DNA from: Cheiracanthium punctorium
Taxonomy: Eukaryota > Arthropoda > Arachnida > Araneae > Cheiracanthiidae
Length of the DNA stretch: 64,000 nucleotides
Direction: 5' to 3'
Assembly (NCBI GenBank): GCA_038373885.1
Contig: JAWZYV010000080.1
Location: forward strand, 372,001-436,000
A program made the translations under genes and the position numbers. Shown in pieces: positions 33,860 through 45,120 of this stretch (its first letter is position 1; the number at the start of each line of letters is the position of its first letter). The notes beneath the pieces were generated by a model. It ran no database searches. It worked only from the letters and a program-made list of their open reading frames with translations, and was not told the DNA's origin.

Positions 33860-34310
33860 AATAAAATTATAAGTCCTATACATACCAAAATAAATACTGG
33901 TCTTGCGACGGTAACATATATATTAAATCTGAGCTCAATGAAATGCACCGTTTAGGAGCTATCGTGTTCACAGACATACACCCACATACCAGGGGCGTAG
34001 CCAAGGGGGGGGGGTTAGGGGGGGTCATAACCCCCCCCATGAGGAATTTTTTGCCATTCAAAATGTATATTCTTCACTCCTTTATCACACACATGTATGC
34101 ATATATGTGAGTTGCAGTAGTCGTATCCCCTCATATGAAAAATTTCTCTCTACGCCCCTGCCACATACACATACATGCATACATCTTGTGAAAATAGCAT
34201 AAATGAATTCAGAAGATCTCAAAACGTATAAATACACCCAAATTTTAAAGTCAAATTTTTTCCTGATTTCAATATTTTCCTCACAGGATACATTTTCGAA
34301 AAGTGCGAAA
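33860..34310 (+). repeat. Second copy of the 13.3-kb repeat, interrupted by a MITE
   Basis: AGTCCTATACATACCAAAAT, ACTGGTCTTGCGAC, GAGCTCAATG, GGAGCTATCGTGTTCAC and, after the MITE, CTCAAAACGTATAAATACAC follow 13210-13480 in order. The copy at 12918-13490 lacks the MITE and shows the site before insertion. Confidence 0.7.
33990..34160. mobile_element. hAT-type MITE, 171 bp, with 8-bp target duplication
   Basis: Perfect 11-bp terminal inverted repeats CAGGGGCGTAG and CTACGCCCCTG. Direct 8-bp duplication CCACATAC at 33982-33989 and 34161-34168. An 8-bp duplication and CAGGG-type ends are diagnostic of hAT elements. The interior has G and C runs (GGGGGGGGGG, CCCCCCCC) that can pair, and no coding. 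Confidence 0.92.
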
Positions 34311-36451
34311 CAGAAGGCCCTGCTCAATAAATCAGCAATGCTTTGTTTAGGAATACGTAGTACTTAGTTCAAAATTAGCAATGCTTAGTTTAGCGATTCT
34401 TTGCCAAGGGATCATTTCACCTAGATTATCTTGTTGGATTGGTAAATTCTGTTTCAATCATTTCCCAGAAATGACAAAGATGCTCGACAATGCCTGCTGA
34501 AGCAAGCATCCGCAGCAGGCATTATAATTGTCATGCTCGCCCATTTATTTAGCAAATATAATAAAAATGCAATGGTTTTTTTAAAACTTAAAAGTCTTTT
34601 GAGAAGATTATGCTTTTTCTCAAAGTTATATAACCCATATTAACAGATGTAAAAATAACCATATTTCTATAAGCAGCGTTCTTTGCTTGCCTGATCATAA
34701 CTTGATAACCTCGACAGGGTTATATTAATATCATTTACCCTCCTAGTAATACACCCCCTTTTCCAGAAATGAAAGTTTCCTTTTTGTAGCTGATGTACGA
34801 TTGAGAGCATTTTGCATTTTCAGTAGATGGATACTTCCTTTCTAAAACTGCAGTACCCTTCTCATAAAAGAAAGCTTAGTACCATGAATATATCATACAG
34901 ATTTACTGTACCAGAAATCTTCCTTTAAGAATTACTGAAACATACGAAAATACGCTTTATCTCCCCGAAAATTTCGAGATAATTTTCTTCCATTATCTGA
35001 TATGTTTCGATTCATATATTTTCAACTTTACGCAAAACTACGACTTCGGATCTTTGATTGATGACCCTAAGTGGAAGTCGAATTCAGTTAGTTCAATGAC
35101 TTATAAACTCAGAAACATTGAATTTGAAATGTATTTTTAGATGCTTGTTGGCTAAAGTACGTGAAAAATATGTATCGAAATTCTTTTAAAAAATAATCTC
35201 GTTAGGTTGCAAAATAGATTTTTTTTTGAGTATTTGTGTCCATTTTCAGTTTTGTATAGTTTGACAGGCAATAATAAACGAGATTTCACATAAAACAGAA
35301 AATAAGTAATTATTTAAAAGTAATTCAGAATGATTGGTCCTATACTTTATAAACTTTCATAACGAAGTTTATATTTTTCGAAAATACAGTAATATTTGTT
35401 TGACACCAAAGTCTATAGTTTCAAAAAGGTGCCGATTTTTTTTTTCTTGTAGCGTTAAACAACCAATTTTACTAATATAATATATTTAACAATTGTTACT
35501 AGAAAAGCTATCAATACCTAACAATCAGTACTTAAAACTTGGTTGTCAGTTACCTAACAACTAGTTAATGTATTTAAAAGAATATGAAAAGTATCATTGT
35601 ATTAAGATACACATGCCTCAAAAAACTACTATATTGATAGTTTAGTATAGTAAATTTAAAACGTTAAATTAACAGAAGCCTTAGATAAAATAGCTTAAAA
35701 GTATTTGTTTTTAAGTCAACAGTTGTTTCGTATGCAAATAAGACAGTTCGCACTTATTTCATTTAATTTGTAGTTTTTTGAAATATTTATATGACTTTTC
35801 AAGACGTAAGTAACATTTGTATTAGTCAATCTTTTAATAAGCAATTTCAAAAATTTTATAATTAGCTACTACTCTAAAGCTCTATAAATCGTGGTATTAG
35901 AATTTATTCATCCCCAATATATTGACACTAAATTATATTGGCAGAAAATAATTCCTTTCACAGCTTTCAAGATTCTCACGAAGCCATGCATCAGAGTGAA
36001 GAGTTACTCTTTGTCAAAGTACTACAGAGAAAAGGCGGGAACAAATTGGTTACATGTCTACGGAAGACAGACTACGAAAATTTTCTGGAGGGGGTGAATG
36101 TTTGGGCGGTCTGTACGGACAAGTGAGATTTCAAAAATAACATCTTGGGAAAGAAGATAAAGATCGGTGTGAGAGAGGCAAATTCTTCGTTAGTCTGATG
36201 AATTTTCAGATAATTATTTCAATTTTGACAGTTTTTCTTACCAAACACACTAGCTAAAAACCGCAATGCTAGGGCTAAAATTTTGGTGAAAGAGTGAATT
36301 TTTCAAAAGGGATGGCAAACAGCAATTTCCTCCCCCCCCCCCTCTCTTTTTTTTATCGTTAGTGTGCAAAGTTTCACCACGATTCGAATAAGACTACAGG
36401 TGTGTGCAATATATCACGTGCATTATGCATTTCATTTAGATTGTAAGTTTA
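34311..36451. other. No gene recognised in 2.1 kb
   Basis: AT-rich with a C run at about 36331-36341. A GCAGGCATTATAATTG stretch near 34510 follows a CAATGCCTGCTGAAGCAAGC stretch, giving a short imperfect hairpin. Open frames at 35891-36126 overlap each other and carry no motif. Confidence 0.5.
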
Positions 36452-36455
36452 TTAA

Positions 36456-36686
36456 CCCTTTAACGCGCAGTGTTCCCGCTCTGGGAATTCCAAATTCTGA
36501 TGTTTTGACTGCTGCCAGTCACGAAGAATAGATTTGATTTCTATAAAAATAGTTGCGGGTGACACAGCTCTAGGAGAATCCTTTACTTTTTAGCACGCCA
36601 TTTCCCGTAAAAAAATCGCCACGATTATTTTTAACGGCACTGGCTGCCCTTTTTTCAGCATTGGGAAAGGGTTGCGCCTCAAAGGG
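36456..36686 (+). mobile_element. TTAA MITE copy 3 (subfamily alpha, shortened)
   Basis: TTAA flanks at 36452-36455 and 36687-36690. The ends are CCCTTTAACGCGCAG and GCGCCTCAAAGGG. The subterminal palindrome GTGTTCCC-GCTCT-GGGAATTC has a decayed right arm. Only 231 bp: the central inverted repeat is missing, so this is an internal-deletion form. Confidence 0.8.
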
Positions 36687-36800
36687 TTAAAAGGAAGAGA
36701 GAGGAAGAAAAAGATGCAATGTTGTCATCCAGTGAACAAAAATCAGAATTGGGAGGGTGGAAAACCGAAAGGATCTTATTTTCTAATTCTTTATATAAAT

Positions 36801-37077
36801 CAGCGTTTCTCAACCTGTGGGGTGCGAACCCCAAGGGGGGCGCAAAGCGTTTGCAAAGGGGGCGCGAGAAAAATCAAAGAGCAAGTAGCGACGCATGTTT
36901 TTAAAAAAATCATCTTATTTATTCTCATTTTTACTCTAAAATATAACCATTTTCGCTTAAAATGTTCATTCAAACTTTACTGAGAACATTATTTTGTAGA
37001 AAATTCGACTAAATGTTCATTGTTAAAGATTAAAAAACTGAATGTATCTGAAAAATGTGAGGAGGGAGGTGCCACCG
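36801..37077 (+). repeat. hAT-type MITE left end
   Basis: CAGCGTTTCTCAACCTGTGG then GGTGCGAACCCC resembles the widespread hAT (Tip100/Charlie-like) MITE terminus, followed by the usual GGGGGCGCG-rich stretch. The mirror end (GGTTGAGAAACGCTG) is absent before the next element, so the copy is truncated on the right. Confidence 0.5.
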
Positions 37078-37080
37078 TAA

Positions 37081-37596
37081 TGGCCTTATCACACTAAAGG
37101 GAAAATCCGAGCAACTTCGCGCTGGACAAACTTTTCCGACGGACTAGAAGGCGTGGCTATCTTTAAGGGTTGCAAAAGTAAACAAACTCTCTCCGACGCC
37201 AAATAGTCATCGCATTGCTGATTTGGCGTGCAGGTTCTTATTTTACTTATCGTGCATTGGTATATTTACATCGGATCGGCAGCAATTTCTGCAGCATCGG
37301 ATGGGCAGCAATCTCTAATTCCAAAGTCCACTTGAATGCGGCCATAATTTTATTTACGCGTGATTCTGACATCGAGTCAAGCTTCGAACATAGTAGTAGT
37401 CGCCATTGCTCGAAATTGCTTATGACGTAGCAGGAAGAAGTACTCTGAATGGCCGAAATTTTGTCCGACTCGGATTTTATCCTTCGGAATGGAAAAAGTT
37501 GGAGTTCGCGGTCGTCAAGGTAACGGCGGAGAAAATCGGCCGGAAACTTGATTTGCAAGGAAAGTTGGTCGGATTTTTCTCAGTGTGATAGCCCTA
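37081..37596. mobile_element. MITE with TATCACACT inverted ends (Harbinger-like candidate)
   Basis: The left end TGGCCTTATCACACT with GAAAATCCGAGCAACTT matches, inverted, the right end AAGTTGGTCGGATTTTT with AGTGTGATAGCCCTA. That gives inverted repeats of about 35 bp with several mismatches. TAA stands on both sides (37078-37080 and 37597-37599), which would fit a PIF/Harbinger target, but three bases could match by chance. Open frames on both strands have no transposase motif. The right edge overlaps the left end of TTAA MITE copy 4. Confidence 0.55.
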
Positions 37597-38141
37597 TAAC
37601 TCGTAGTGTTCCCGCTCTGGGAACACCAAACTCTGACGTTTTGACTGTTGGCAGTCACGAAGAATAGATCTTATTTCTACAAAAATAGTTGCGGGTGACA
37701 TAGCTCCACGAGAATCCTTTACTTTTTAGCACGTCATTTCCTGTAAAAAATTTGTCACGATTATATTCAACAGCACTGACATTTGCTGAAAAATGGAAGA
37801 ATGCGAGATCAGCTGGATAGATTGCCCAATGCTGAAAAAAGGGCAACGGCTGTTTTTTTTTCAGCATTGGGTCTATCCAGTTGTTCTTCAATATCAATGT
37901 ATTTCCATCGTATTATGCAGTTTTCAGCAGATGTCAGTGCTGTTAAAAATAAAATCCTGACAATTTTTAGAAATAATCCACAATTTTTTCGGGAAATGAT
38001 GTGCTAAAAAGTAAAGGATTCTCGTGTATTTATGTCGCCCTCACAAGTATTTTTATAGAAATCAGATTTATTCTTCGTGACTGAAAACAGTCAAAACGTC
38101 AGAGTTTTGTGTCCTCGGCGAGGACACCGCGCGTTAAAGGC
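37592..38141. mobile_element. TTAA MITE copy 4, chimera of both subfamilies
   Basis: The left end is CCCTATAACTCGTAG with the alpha palindrome GTGTTCCC/GGGAACAC. The right end carries the beta palindrome (GTCCTC/GAGGAC around 38110-38127), then GCGCGTTAAAGGC and TTAA at 38142-38145. Both halves point outward, so the two ends of the element are the same type of end from different subfamilies. The left TTAA is missing; the neighbouring MITE occupies its place. Confidence 0.75.
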
Positions 38142-38145
38142 TTAA

Positions 38146-38329
38146 AAGTGTGCTAAAATTCAAAACGTCACATATCGCAACTCACAAAGTAATGCAGAAA
38201 TTTCAAGGTGACACAGAATAGGAATTGCATGCCTGTCTTCCATGAAAACCTGTCATATCGGATCCCTTTCATTCTATTCAGATTAAAACTGTCCGCAAAG
38301 TTCCACACACCTACTCAAATTCTGTTACA
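38146..38329. other. No gene recognised
   Basis: Short non-coding spacer between MITE copy 4 and repeat R1. Confidence 0.5.
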
Positions 38330-38700
38330 CTCATGTTACTGAAACGAGATTAAAGCCGCCTCCCCATACACACACCCTGTTCACGGAAAGTCCATTCACC
38401 GTTTCGAAAATGAATATCATCTTGATTTAACAACTGCAGTCAATCTATTTATCATTTTGCAAAACTCAAACTCATCTCAAGATGGAAACCAATAGCCCAG
38501 CGCATGAATGCATTTTGAGAAACTCGCATGAGAGAAGTAAGTCTATGACTCCAGTTTTACTTCGGAAAGTCATCACATTTCAAAGTAGACTCATCATGTA
38601 TAAAGTAATCTACTCCCGGAGCATAAATAATTCACTCCGGTTCGTCTACTAATTCAGAAGATTGCAACTTGCTCTGTAAGGAAAGTTATTTAAAAGAAAA
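38330..38700 (+). repeat. Local repeat R, copy R1
   Basis: Ordered blocks shared with R2-R4: TACTGAAACGAGATTAAAG, CGAAAATGAATATCATCTTG, CAATCTATTTATCATTTTGC, AAACTCATCTCAAGATGGAA, a CGGAAAGTCA.CACATTTC block and GCATAAATAATTCAC. Non-coding, no inverted ends, no target duplication. All copies point the same way. Confidence 0.7.
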
Positions 38701-40299
38701 TATTTTGTTTTTTGTGATGGACTGGGAGACGTTTTGTTCCTTGTTGCATTATAGATGAAAAAATAAAGATGACTTGACGTCAGATATATTTTACAATATG
38801 TGTAGCAAGAATATGTAGTTTTGAATATGCAAAATTACTCGTATTCGTATGTAAATATTTAAATTCTCAACATAAATAATTTTGTAACTCAACAAAACAC
38901 ACATATTGCCAGAGGCATGGTAATAGCAAAAAACGATGTCATGTAATAAATGGAACAGTTATGCGTGTTCCTGTTTTTTAATTGAAATAACATGTAAACA
39001 TGGAATGTGAATAAGTGTCTCTTCCCTTAAAAACGGGAAAAATAATGACTTACACTGTTTTTGACTACGAATATCTATACAGCAGTTATAGAAGTCACTA
39101 AAGTAAATCCAATATTGGATTTTCTGAAATACTTTTCAAGTTACATACTACATAATAGTGATCATCAGACTAAATAAACTATTTAGAGAGTTTTAAAAAA
39201 ATTAAGATCTTTCCTTCACACAAGATTTTGCAAAACATTTTCCTCAAAATAAGTATTTTTTTATTTTAAACTTATATAGAGTGATCCATAACCATCTGTA
39301 CACATAAAAAAGCTTTGTTATCTGTTTGATTACTTGTTTGTTTGTGTGTTAGCCATAGAAAACATCACAGTTCGTCTTATCTGGACCAAAGTCGCTATTT
39401 TTTGTATTTCATGATTTGTCTTTTTATTTTTTATCATTTTAAGTGTACTTTAAGTGCCCGCCGAATTTCCGTCCAACAGCTACATTTTTTTACCATCAGA
39501 AAGTTCAAAGAATGATTTTTCAAATGAGCTTTGTTTGACCACCGTATCTAAATTTGATTTTTCAAAACTGTTTTTTAAGATGTCACGAAAAAGTTGGAAT
39601 TTAGAGTGAAATTCAATTATGTAACCCGGATGATAATTTATTTCTCTGGGTGGTATTTTAAGAACTTGATAATCTTATAGAGTGAACATTTCGTCCGCCA
39701 CTAAAAAAGTAAGGTAAAAATAATTACATTTAATATATTTTTAAAAGTAAACACACTTAGAAAATTTCCTTCTCTGTTCTACACGGGGTTGTTCAAACGT
39801 TTCCATTCAATTCGACAATCAGGTACTCACGTGGATCAGTTTGTTGAAGAGGGAAAACAACAACGGTATTGAAGGGGCTTAAAAGTGAAGAGATTGGATG
39901 TTTGAAGCATTTTGGGTTGAAGGTAAAAGTGCTGATTAGAGCATCGTTTCTGTACCTTTCACATCCGCGGACTAGCTAAAATAGAGAAATATTTTCCGTA
40001 CTTGCGTCAGAAGAAAAAGTAAAACAATATATAAGCAGATATTTTATTTAAATCAAGTGTCACACAAATAAAATACTTAATTTGCGCGATATTTGCTAAT
40101 GCGTATTTTTTCAACAAATTTGGTTTTCCGCTGACCGGCGGTAAAGACTCAGAACCAGACCGTGGTTCAGTCTTTTTTGAAAAACTGGACAGGAGAACAT
40201 CAGCAGAGCAGATTTTCAAAGACAGCGGTCACCTTGAACAAAGAAAGACTCGTTAATAGCTGGGGCAGAAAATACTTCTTTGAACTCCGCATGTATTAA
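38701..40299. other. No gene recognised
   Basis: AT-rich. TATAGAGTGATCC at about 39278 is a faint transposon-end look-alike. Confidence 0.5.
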
Positions 40300-40515
40300 A
40301 CAGTGTTTTAGATGGCTGTTTCACACATAGTGTTTGAAAAATTGCACAGATATGCAGACACACATTCACATTCATGCATTTATAGCTGTAAAAAAAAGCC
40401 TCATTCTTGCTGGAAGGACAAGCTGTGTAACCGACTAGATTAACGGTAGTAACTTAGTGGAAATCCTTTTCTCAAGTCATGCCTTAACAAATTTAATGTA
40501 CCCGTGCAACGTCGG
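40300..40515 (+). repeat. Dispersed repeat, partner of 8221-8490
   Basis: TTTCACACATAGTGTTTGAA, AAAATTGCA, TATGCAGA, ATGCCTTAACA and ACCCGTGCAACG occur in the same order as at 8221-8490. The GTGCAACGTCGGC end resembles a Helitron-family hairpin. Confidence 0.4.
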
Positions 40516-40860
40516 CCGTATTCATGAGGTACACGAGGAAAACGTTTCAGACCCCACATTGCTAAGCGATTCCGAATAATTTATTGTTTAACTCTACCAA
40601 CCTTTACAATTGTAACAAATATTTTTGAAACACCTTGTACATGAAATTTTTATGCTCATTTTGTGTATTTGGTGTACAGAATGCGAAACAGTCTTATAAA
40701 CAGCAAATTTAATTGCATTACAGATAATTAACACCAATTCTCTAAGGATATTCAGGCTCAAATTTTTAGATTCTTCATCTCAGAAAGAATACACTGAAGC
40801 CCCAAAATAACTAACAATGAAAGTCGAATAGTTTCTCTTACGAAAACTGGTATAAAATAT
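40516..40860. other. Non-coding; upstream extension of repeat R
   Basis: AGGCTCAAATTTTTAGATTC near 40755 is similar to AAGCTCAAAATTCTAAATTA near 46101. The R2 and R4 homology therefore probably reaches this far. Confidence 0.35.
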
Positions 40861-41200
40861 CACATTGGACCTTTTTAATAATACCCAAATTCAAAAGCAT
40901 CCTCTAAATCTGATGCCACCTACTCAGATTCATTTAGATTCCAGCTTCTGAAACGAGATTATATCTTTAAAGTCAACTTTCTCCCTTACAAAATTCATTC
41001 AGAATTCCGAAATGAATATTATCTTGATAAGATTTAACAGCCAGAGCCAATCTATTTATCATTTTGCAAAATTCAAACCTCTTTCAAGACAGCAAACGCG
41101 AAGTGTTTGAAACTCACCTGAGACGTCTGTCTATTTCGGAAAGTCAACACATTTCGAAGCAGAATGTTTATTCTGAGGTATAAATAATTCGCACGACAAA
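40861..41200 (+). repeat. Local repeat R, copy R2
   Basis: TTCTGAAACGAGATTATATC, CGAAATGAATATTATCTTGA, CAATCTATTTATCATTTTGC, GAAACTCACCTGAGACGTCT, GGAAAGTCAACACATTTCGA and GAGGTATAAATAATTCGCAC occur in order. The TATAAATA here is a good TATA-box match. Confidence 0.7.
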
Positions 41201-42857
41201 ATAAACAAATATATATATATTTTTTGACAGAAAACAGAATTTCTATGGTTGTATTAAAGATGATAAAAATCATGAGGTATAGTTAAAATTTTTACAGAAT
41301 TACTTATTATTTTCTAGCCGTTTATTTAAAGCTCTGATGGTTAAAATAGTTACTTTTAAACAAAACAGTGAAACTAGTAGGGTATGGTGAGGTAAAATAA
41401 GAATGAAAAGAGGCATTTTAATATTCACGGGGTATTTTCTGTTACTTACAATGTTAAAGATTTTTTGTGTTACTTTATGATATGCATTCATCTGAAAAAA
41501 TTATATAGTTATATTAGTGTTAAATGCAAAAATATTAAGCTTTAGTAAGAGCTGTTTGTCATAAAGTGGGGTAAAATGTGTAATCAATAAAAAAGAACAA
41601 AAGGGAAAAAAGATAGAGAGATAAATAAATAAATAAATAAAATAAGCGACAATAATAACAATAATAATCTATCAGAATAATAAATGTTTTAGATTTTATG
41701 TGCTTCCTGTCATCATTTAAAAATTTATGAAATTGAAAAATGCTATGTCCAATATTGTAGCCTTAGGTTCTAGACAACTACTGTATTCCGACACTTCATT
41801 GTTGACGGGTAAGATGGGGTAAAATGAGTGGGCATTTACTTTAGTAGATCAAAAATATAAATAATTTGTTTTAAATGATTTATTTTTACTTTATATTTTC
41901 AGACAATGGTAGGCAAAATTCATACTCGTTAACAAGTTTGTTATGAGCACTTGGAAACATAATATTAACAAATTGAATTTCCATTTTAAGCCACTACTCT
42001 AAAACATAGAAATAACAATATTTTTAAAAATTCTTATATTTTTCTGATTGTACGCTGTTTAGATCTTTCCTAAATTGAAAGTAATAACAGAACTTCTCAA
42101 ATTTTCTTTCATAATAATAATTTTCTTTCATAGTTTCTTGAAAATTTTTAGGAGATACAAGAAAAACACACGGATTCAATAAGCAGATAAAAGCTAATAT
42201 TTTGTTTCCAAATTCAATTAATAAGTTTTACAATGAGTATAAATCCTGTCAGCTAACACCTGAAAAGAAATATTACTTAAAAACAATTTATTCATATTTT
42301 TTATGAAAAGGAAATACCTACAAATTTTACCTCACCATACCCCATATAAATTGTCAAATGCCCTTATTTTAGCAAAAATACCTTCGTGTGATAAATGTGA
42401 CTTTTACGATTCTTTCCAGTGCAATGAAGTTAAAAAAAGTATATTATGTAAACATTGCAGCAATATTTTGCCCATATTTTATCAATAAGGAGAGGATGGG
42501 TTAAAATCATGAAAACTCCTAAGGCAGAAAGTTCAAAACAAATTAAAATAGGTTAGAAAACCCTGATGCAGTGTTATCCGAATAATTTACAAAACCTTCT
42601 GAAGAATTTTGGAAGTTTAAAAATAAAATAGCTCATATTTATCGAACGATGAGGACTTAATCGAAACTTCTTCTACACGAGAGCATCTCTAGAAGAAAAG
42701 CAGTACTGATCCATACCGGCATCTTGACTATATATTGCATTAATACGAGGGTGAGGATATTTTTAAAATGTTATGATAATACTGAATTTTTACTGACATC
42801 ACCCAGTCCATTAAATGCTAGTTTTTGCAACGTTATTGATTCATTAGATATATATTA
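41201..42857. other. No gene recognised
   Basis: AT-rich with (AAAT)n at about 41620-41640 and (AAT)n-like blocks after it. A few (G)GTAAAAT(G/A) words recur without clear periodicity. Confidence 0.5.
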
Positions 42858-43275
42858 ACAAAATCCCCAATACTATACATTATTATATTTAATTGTGGAA
42901 ATATTTCGAGTGTAACGTGATCCACACAGAAATGATGTTGACAGTAAGGCTGTGGTGAAGTTACAATTCTTATTTTCGTCAGATCACAAATGTGACGTAA
43001 AATGCAAGAATTCTGTGACGTCCCTGCGCGGAAAACGTGTGACATTGTAGAGTGACGTTGTCGCAGTGTAATGAGGAGACGTCCATTCAGGTCACTAAGA
43101 CGTCCATAATGGTCACCAATGGACATTACAATTTCCATGGCGGCCATTTGTCCATCACCACAACCTCTCCGTACCACATGATACATCCTGCTTCATTCAG
43201 TCAAGTGATATCACATTGAAATCCTATGGAAAATATTTACAAATATTGGGGATACATAGGAAATATCCCCAATGA
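42858..43275. repeat. Possible inverted-ended element with CRE-like motifs
   Basis: ATCCCCAATACTATACAT at about 42862 is matched, inverted, by ATTGGGGATACATAGG at about 43245. Inside are a hairpin (AATTCTTATTTTCGTCA with TGACGTAAAATGCAAGAATT) and several TGACG/GACGTCC words. The minus-strand open frame 42833-43186 has no known domain. Confidence 0.35.
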
Positions 43276-44314
43276 ATTACTTATTCAATATGGGAGTTTT
43301 CATTGGGAAACTTTGAATGTACTTTGAATACTGGATAAATATTGCCATTGCATTAGAAATACTTCTAATGCTTTGCCAATGAAACATAAAAAATCAAAAA
43401 ATTACAATGGTTTTGTTATTCATTGTATATAAAAAGCGTAAAGACTGTATTATTCCTCTGATTTACTTTCTAAGCCTCACACCACTCTTCTTAAAAATAA
43501 TGAATACCAACATAATGATTATATGATTAACTATTGAAAATAACTCTAAAATCCAGTTTTAATTAAATCCTTTTAATGAAATTAAAAAAAACCCGAAAGT
43601 ATTTAAACAAATTACGTTTCAAACACAATTTTAAGGACTTCATTATAATGATATAGAACTGAATCCTTAAAGTGAACGAATATTGAGAGCTCTAAATTTC
43701 TTAATTGTAAGAGTAGATCTTTATTTTTCAATAGATATTTTTTCGGGGGAACTACTATGTAGCATGCTGCATCCCTTCCATAGCATTCAAAGTTCTATAT
43801 GCTTTACACAAAATCATTTAGATTCATGCTATTGATACAAAATTAACCTCTTCACACTCTACAGAGATCTCAAATCAAACAGCAATCTCATAGTTTTATT
43901 TAAAAAAAAACCTATTACTCTTAGAAACGTCAAGTAGAAAGCGTATTTTCGAATAAATTTTTGAATAAAAGCCTAATTCTCAATTTCCGTTTCAGTAGTA
44001 AAAAATTACTATCACTCATAAACAAAGACTGTTAAGACGCTGTTAATAGTAAATGATGTCCTGCAAGTTCTTTTCAGCCATATGAATTTAGAAAAACAAA
44101 AAATATTTAAAATCAACTTCGGAAATTTCAATAACATTCAAATAGTCTTTGGTGTAAAGGCAAACAAAGATAAAATAACGGCAAATAAAACAAAATGTGT
44201 GTGTCAGCGTGTAGGATTTACACATTCACATGCGTCGAAATTATTTATTCAAAATCAAAGAATCGACGCATATGTACGTAAATTCAGAGCTACAAAAATT
44301 CTTGAAGCATCGCT
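43276..44314. other. No gene recognised; possible fifth R remnant
   Basis: At about 43780-43860, ATCATTTAGATTCATGCTAT and a following TTGATACAAAATTAACC stretch resemble the start of R2, but the rest of R is absent. Confidence 0.4.
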
Positions 44315-44318
44315 TTAA

Positions 44319-44745
44319 CCCTTTAACGCCCAGTGTTCCCGCTCTTGGAACACCAAACTCTGACGTTTTGAATGTTGCCAGTCACGAAGAATAGATTTGA
44401 TTTCTATAAAAATAGTTGCGGGTGACATAGCTCCACGAGAATCCTTTAGTTTTTAGCACGTCATTTCCCGTTAAAAAAATGTCACGATTATTTTTAACAG
44501 CACTGACATCTGCCGAAAAATGGAAGAATGCGAGAACAGCTGGATAGATTGCCCAATGTTGAAAAAAGGGCAGCCGTTGCCATCGCTCGACTTAACTACC
44601 AGCAAGATGGCGGACGATCGAACGTTCATTGCGTGCCACAGATCTAGAGACCCTTTTTGATGCAGCCATCTTGCTGGTAGTTAAGTCGAGCGATGGCAAC
44701 GGCTGTCCTTTTTTCAGCATTGGGAAAGGGTCAAGCCTCAAAGGG
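44319..44745 (+). mobile_element. TTAA MITE copy 5 (subfamily alpha)
   Basis: TTAA flanks at 44315-44318 and 44746-44749. Ends CCCTTTAACGCCCAG and CAAGCCTCAAAGGG. Palindrome GTGTTCCC/TGGAACAC. The central inverted repeat is intact: GCCATCGCTCGACTTAACTA then CCAGCAAGATGGCGG returns as CCATCTTGCTGG and TAGTTAAGTCGAGCGATGGC. One of the best-preserved copies. Confidence 0.85.
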
Positions 44746-44804
44746 TTAACAGAGGAGAAACAAAAAGGTCCACATATGTCGACCTCTGGAACTAAGAGTT
44801 AAAG

Positions 44805-45120
44805 CCATGGAGTCTCATCCTCTTTCCTCTCAAGTTTTTTCATCGTTCCGAAAATGAATATCATCTCGATAGCTTTTAGCAACTGGAGTCAATCTCCTTA
44901 TTCATTTTGAAAAACTCAAAGACTCATTTTAAAATGGAAGCAATTTGCGATGCATGAATCATGAATTCTGGAGCTTACTTGAGACGTCTCCTGAAGTTAC
45001 TTTAGAAAGTCAACAAATTCTAAAATAGACTCATTTATAAGTAATGTATTTTGAGGCATAAAGAATTCAGAAGAGTTGATCTAAACCAGTTCTTAGAACT
45101 CTGCACAAAGGTATTTTTTC
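44805..45120 (+). repeat. Local repeat R, copy R3
   Basis: CCGAAAATGAATATCATCTC, GAGTCAATCTCCTTATTCAT, AAACTCAAAGACTCATTTTA, GCTTACTTGAGACGTCTC, GAAAGTCAACAAATTC and TTTTGAGGCATAAAGAATTC. The 5' part is lost against MITE copy 5. Confidence 0.65.

Noticed and set aside
37215..37558. Overlapping 71- to 103-codon frames on both strands
   Set aside because: They lie within the TATCACACT MITE, with no transposase or other motif on either strand.
42833..43186. 117-codon minus-strand open frame
   Set aside because: Lies in a hairpin-rich, possibly inverted-ended segment; no recognisable domain.
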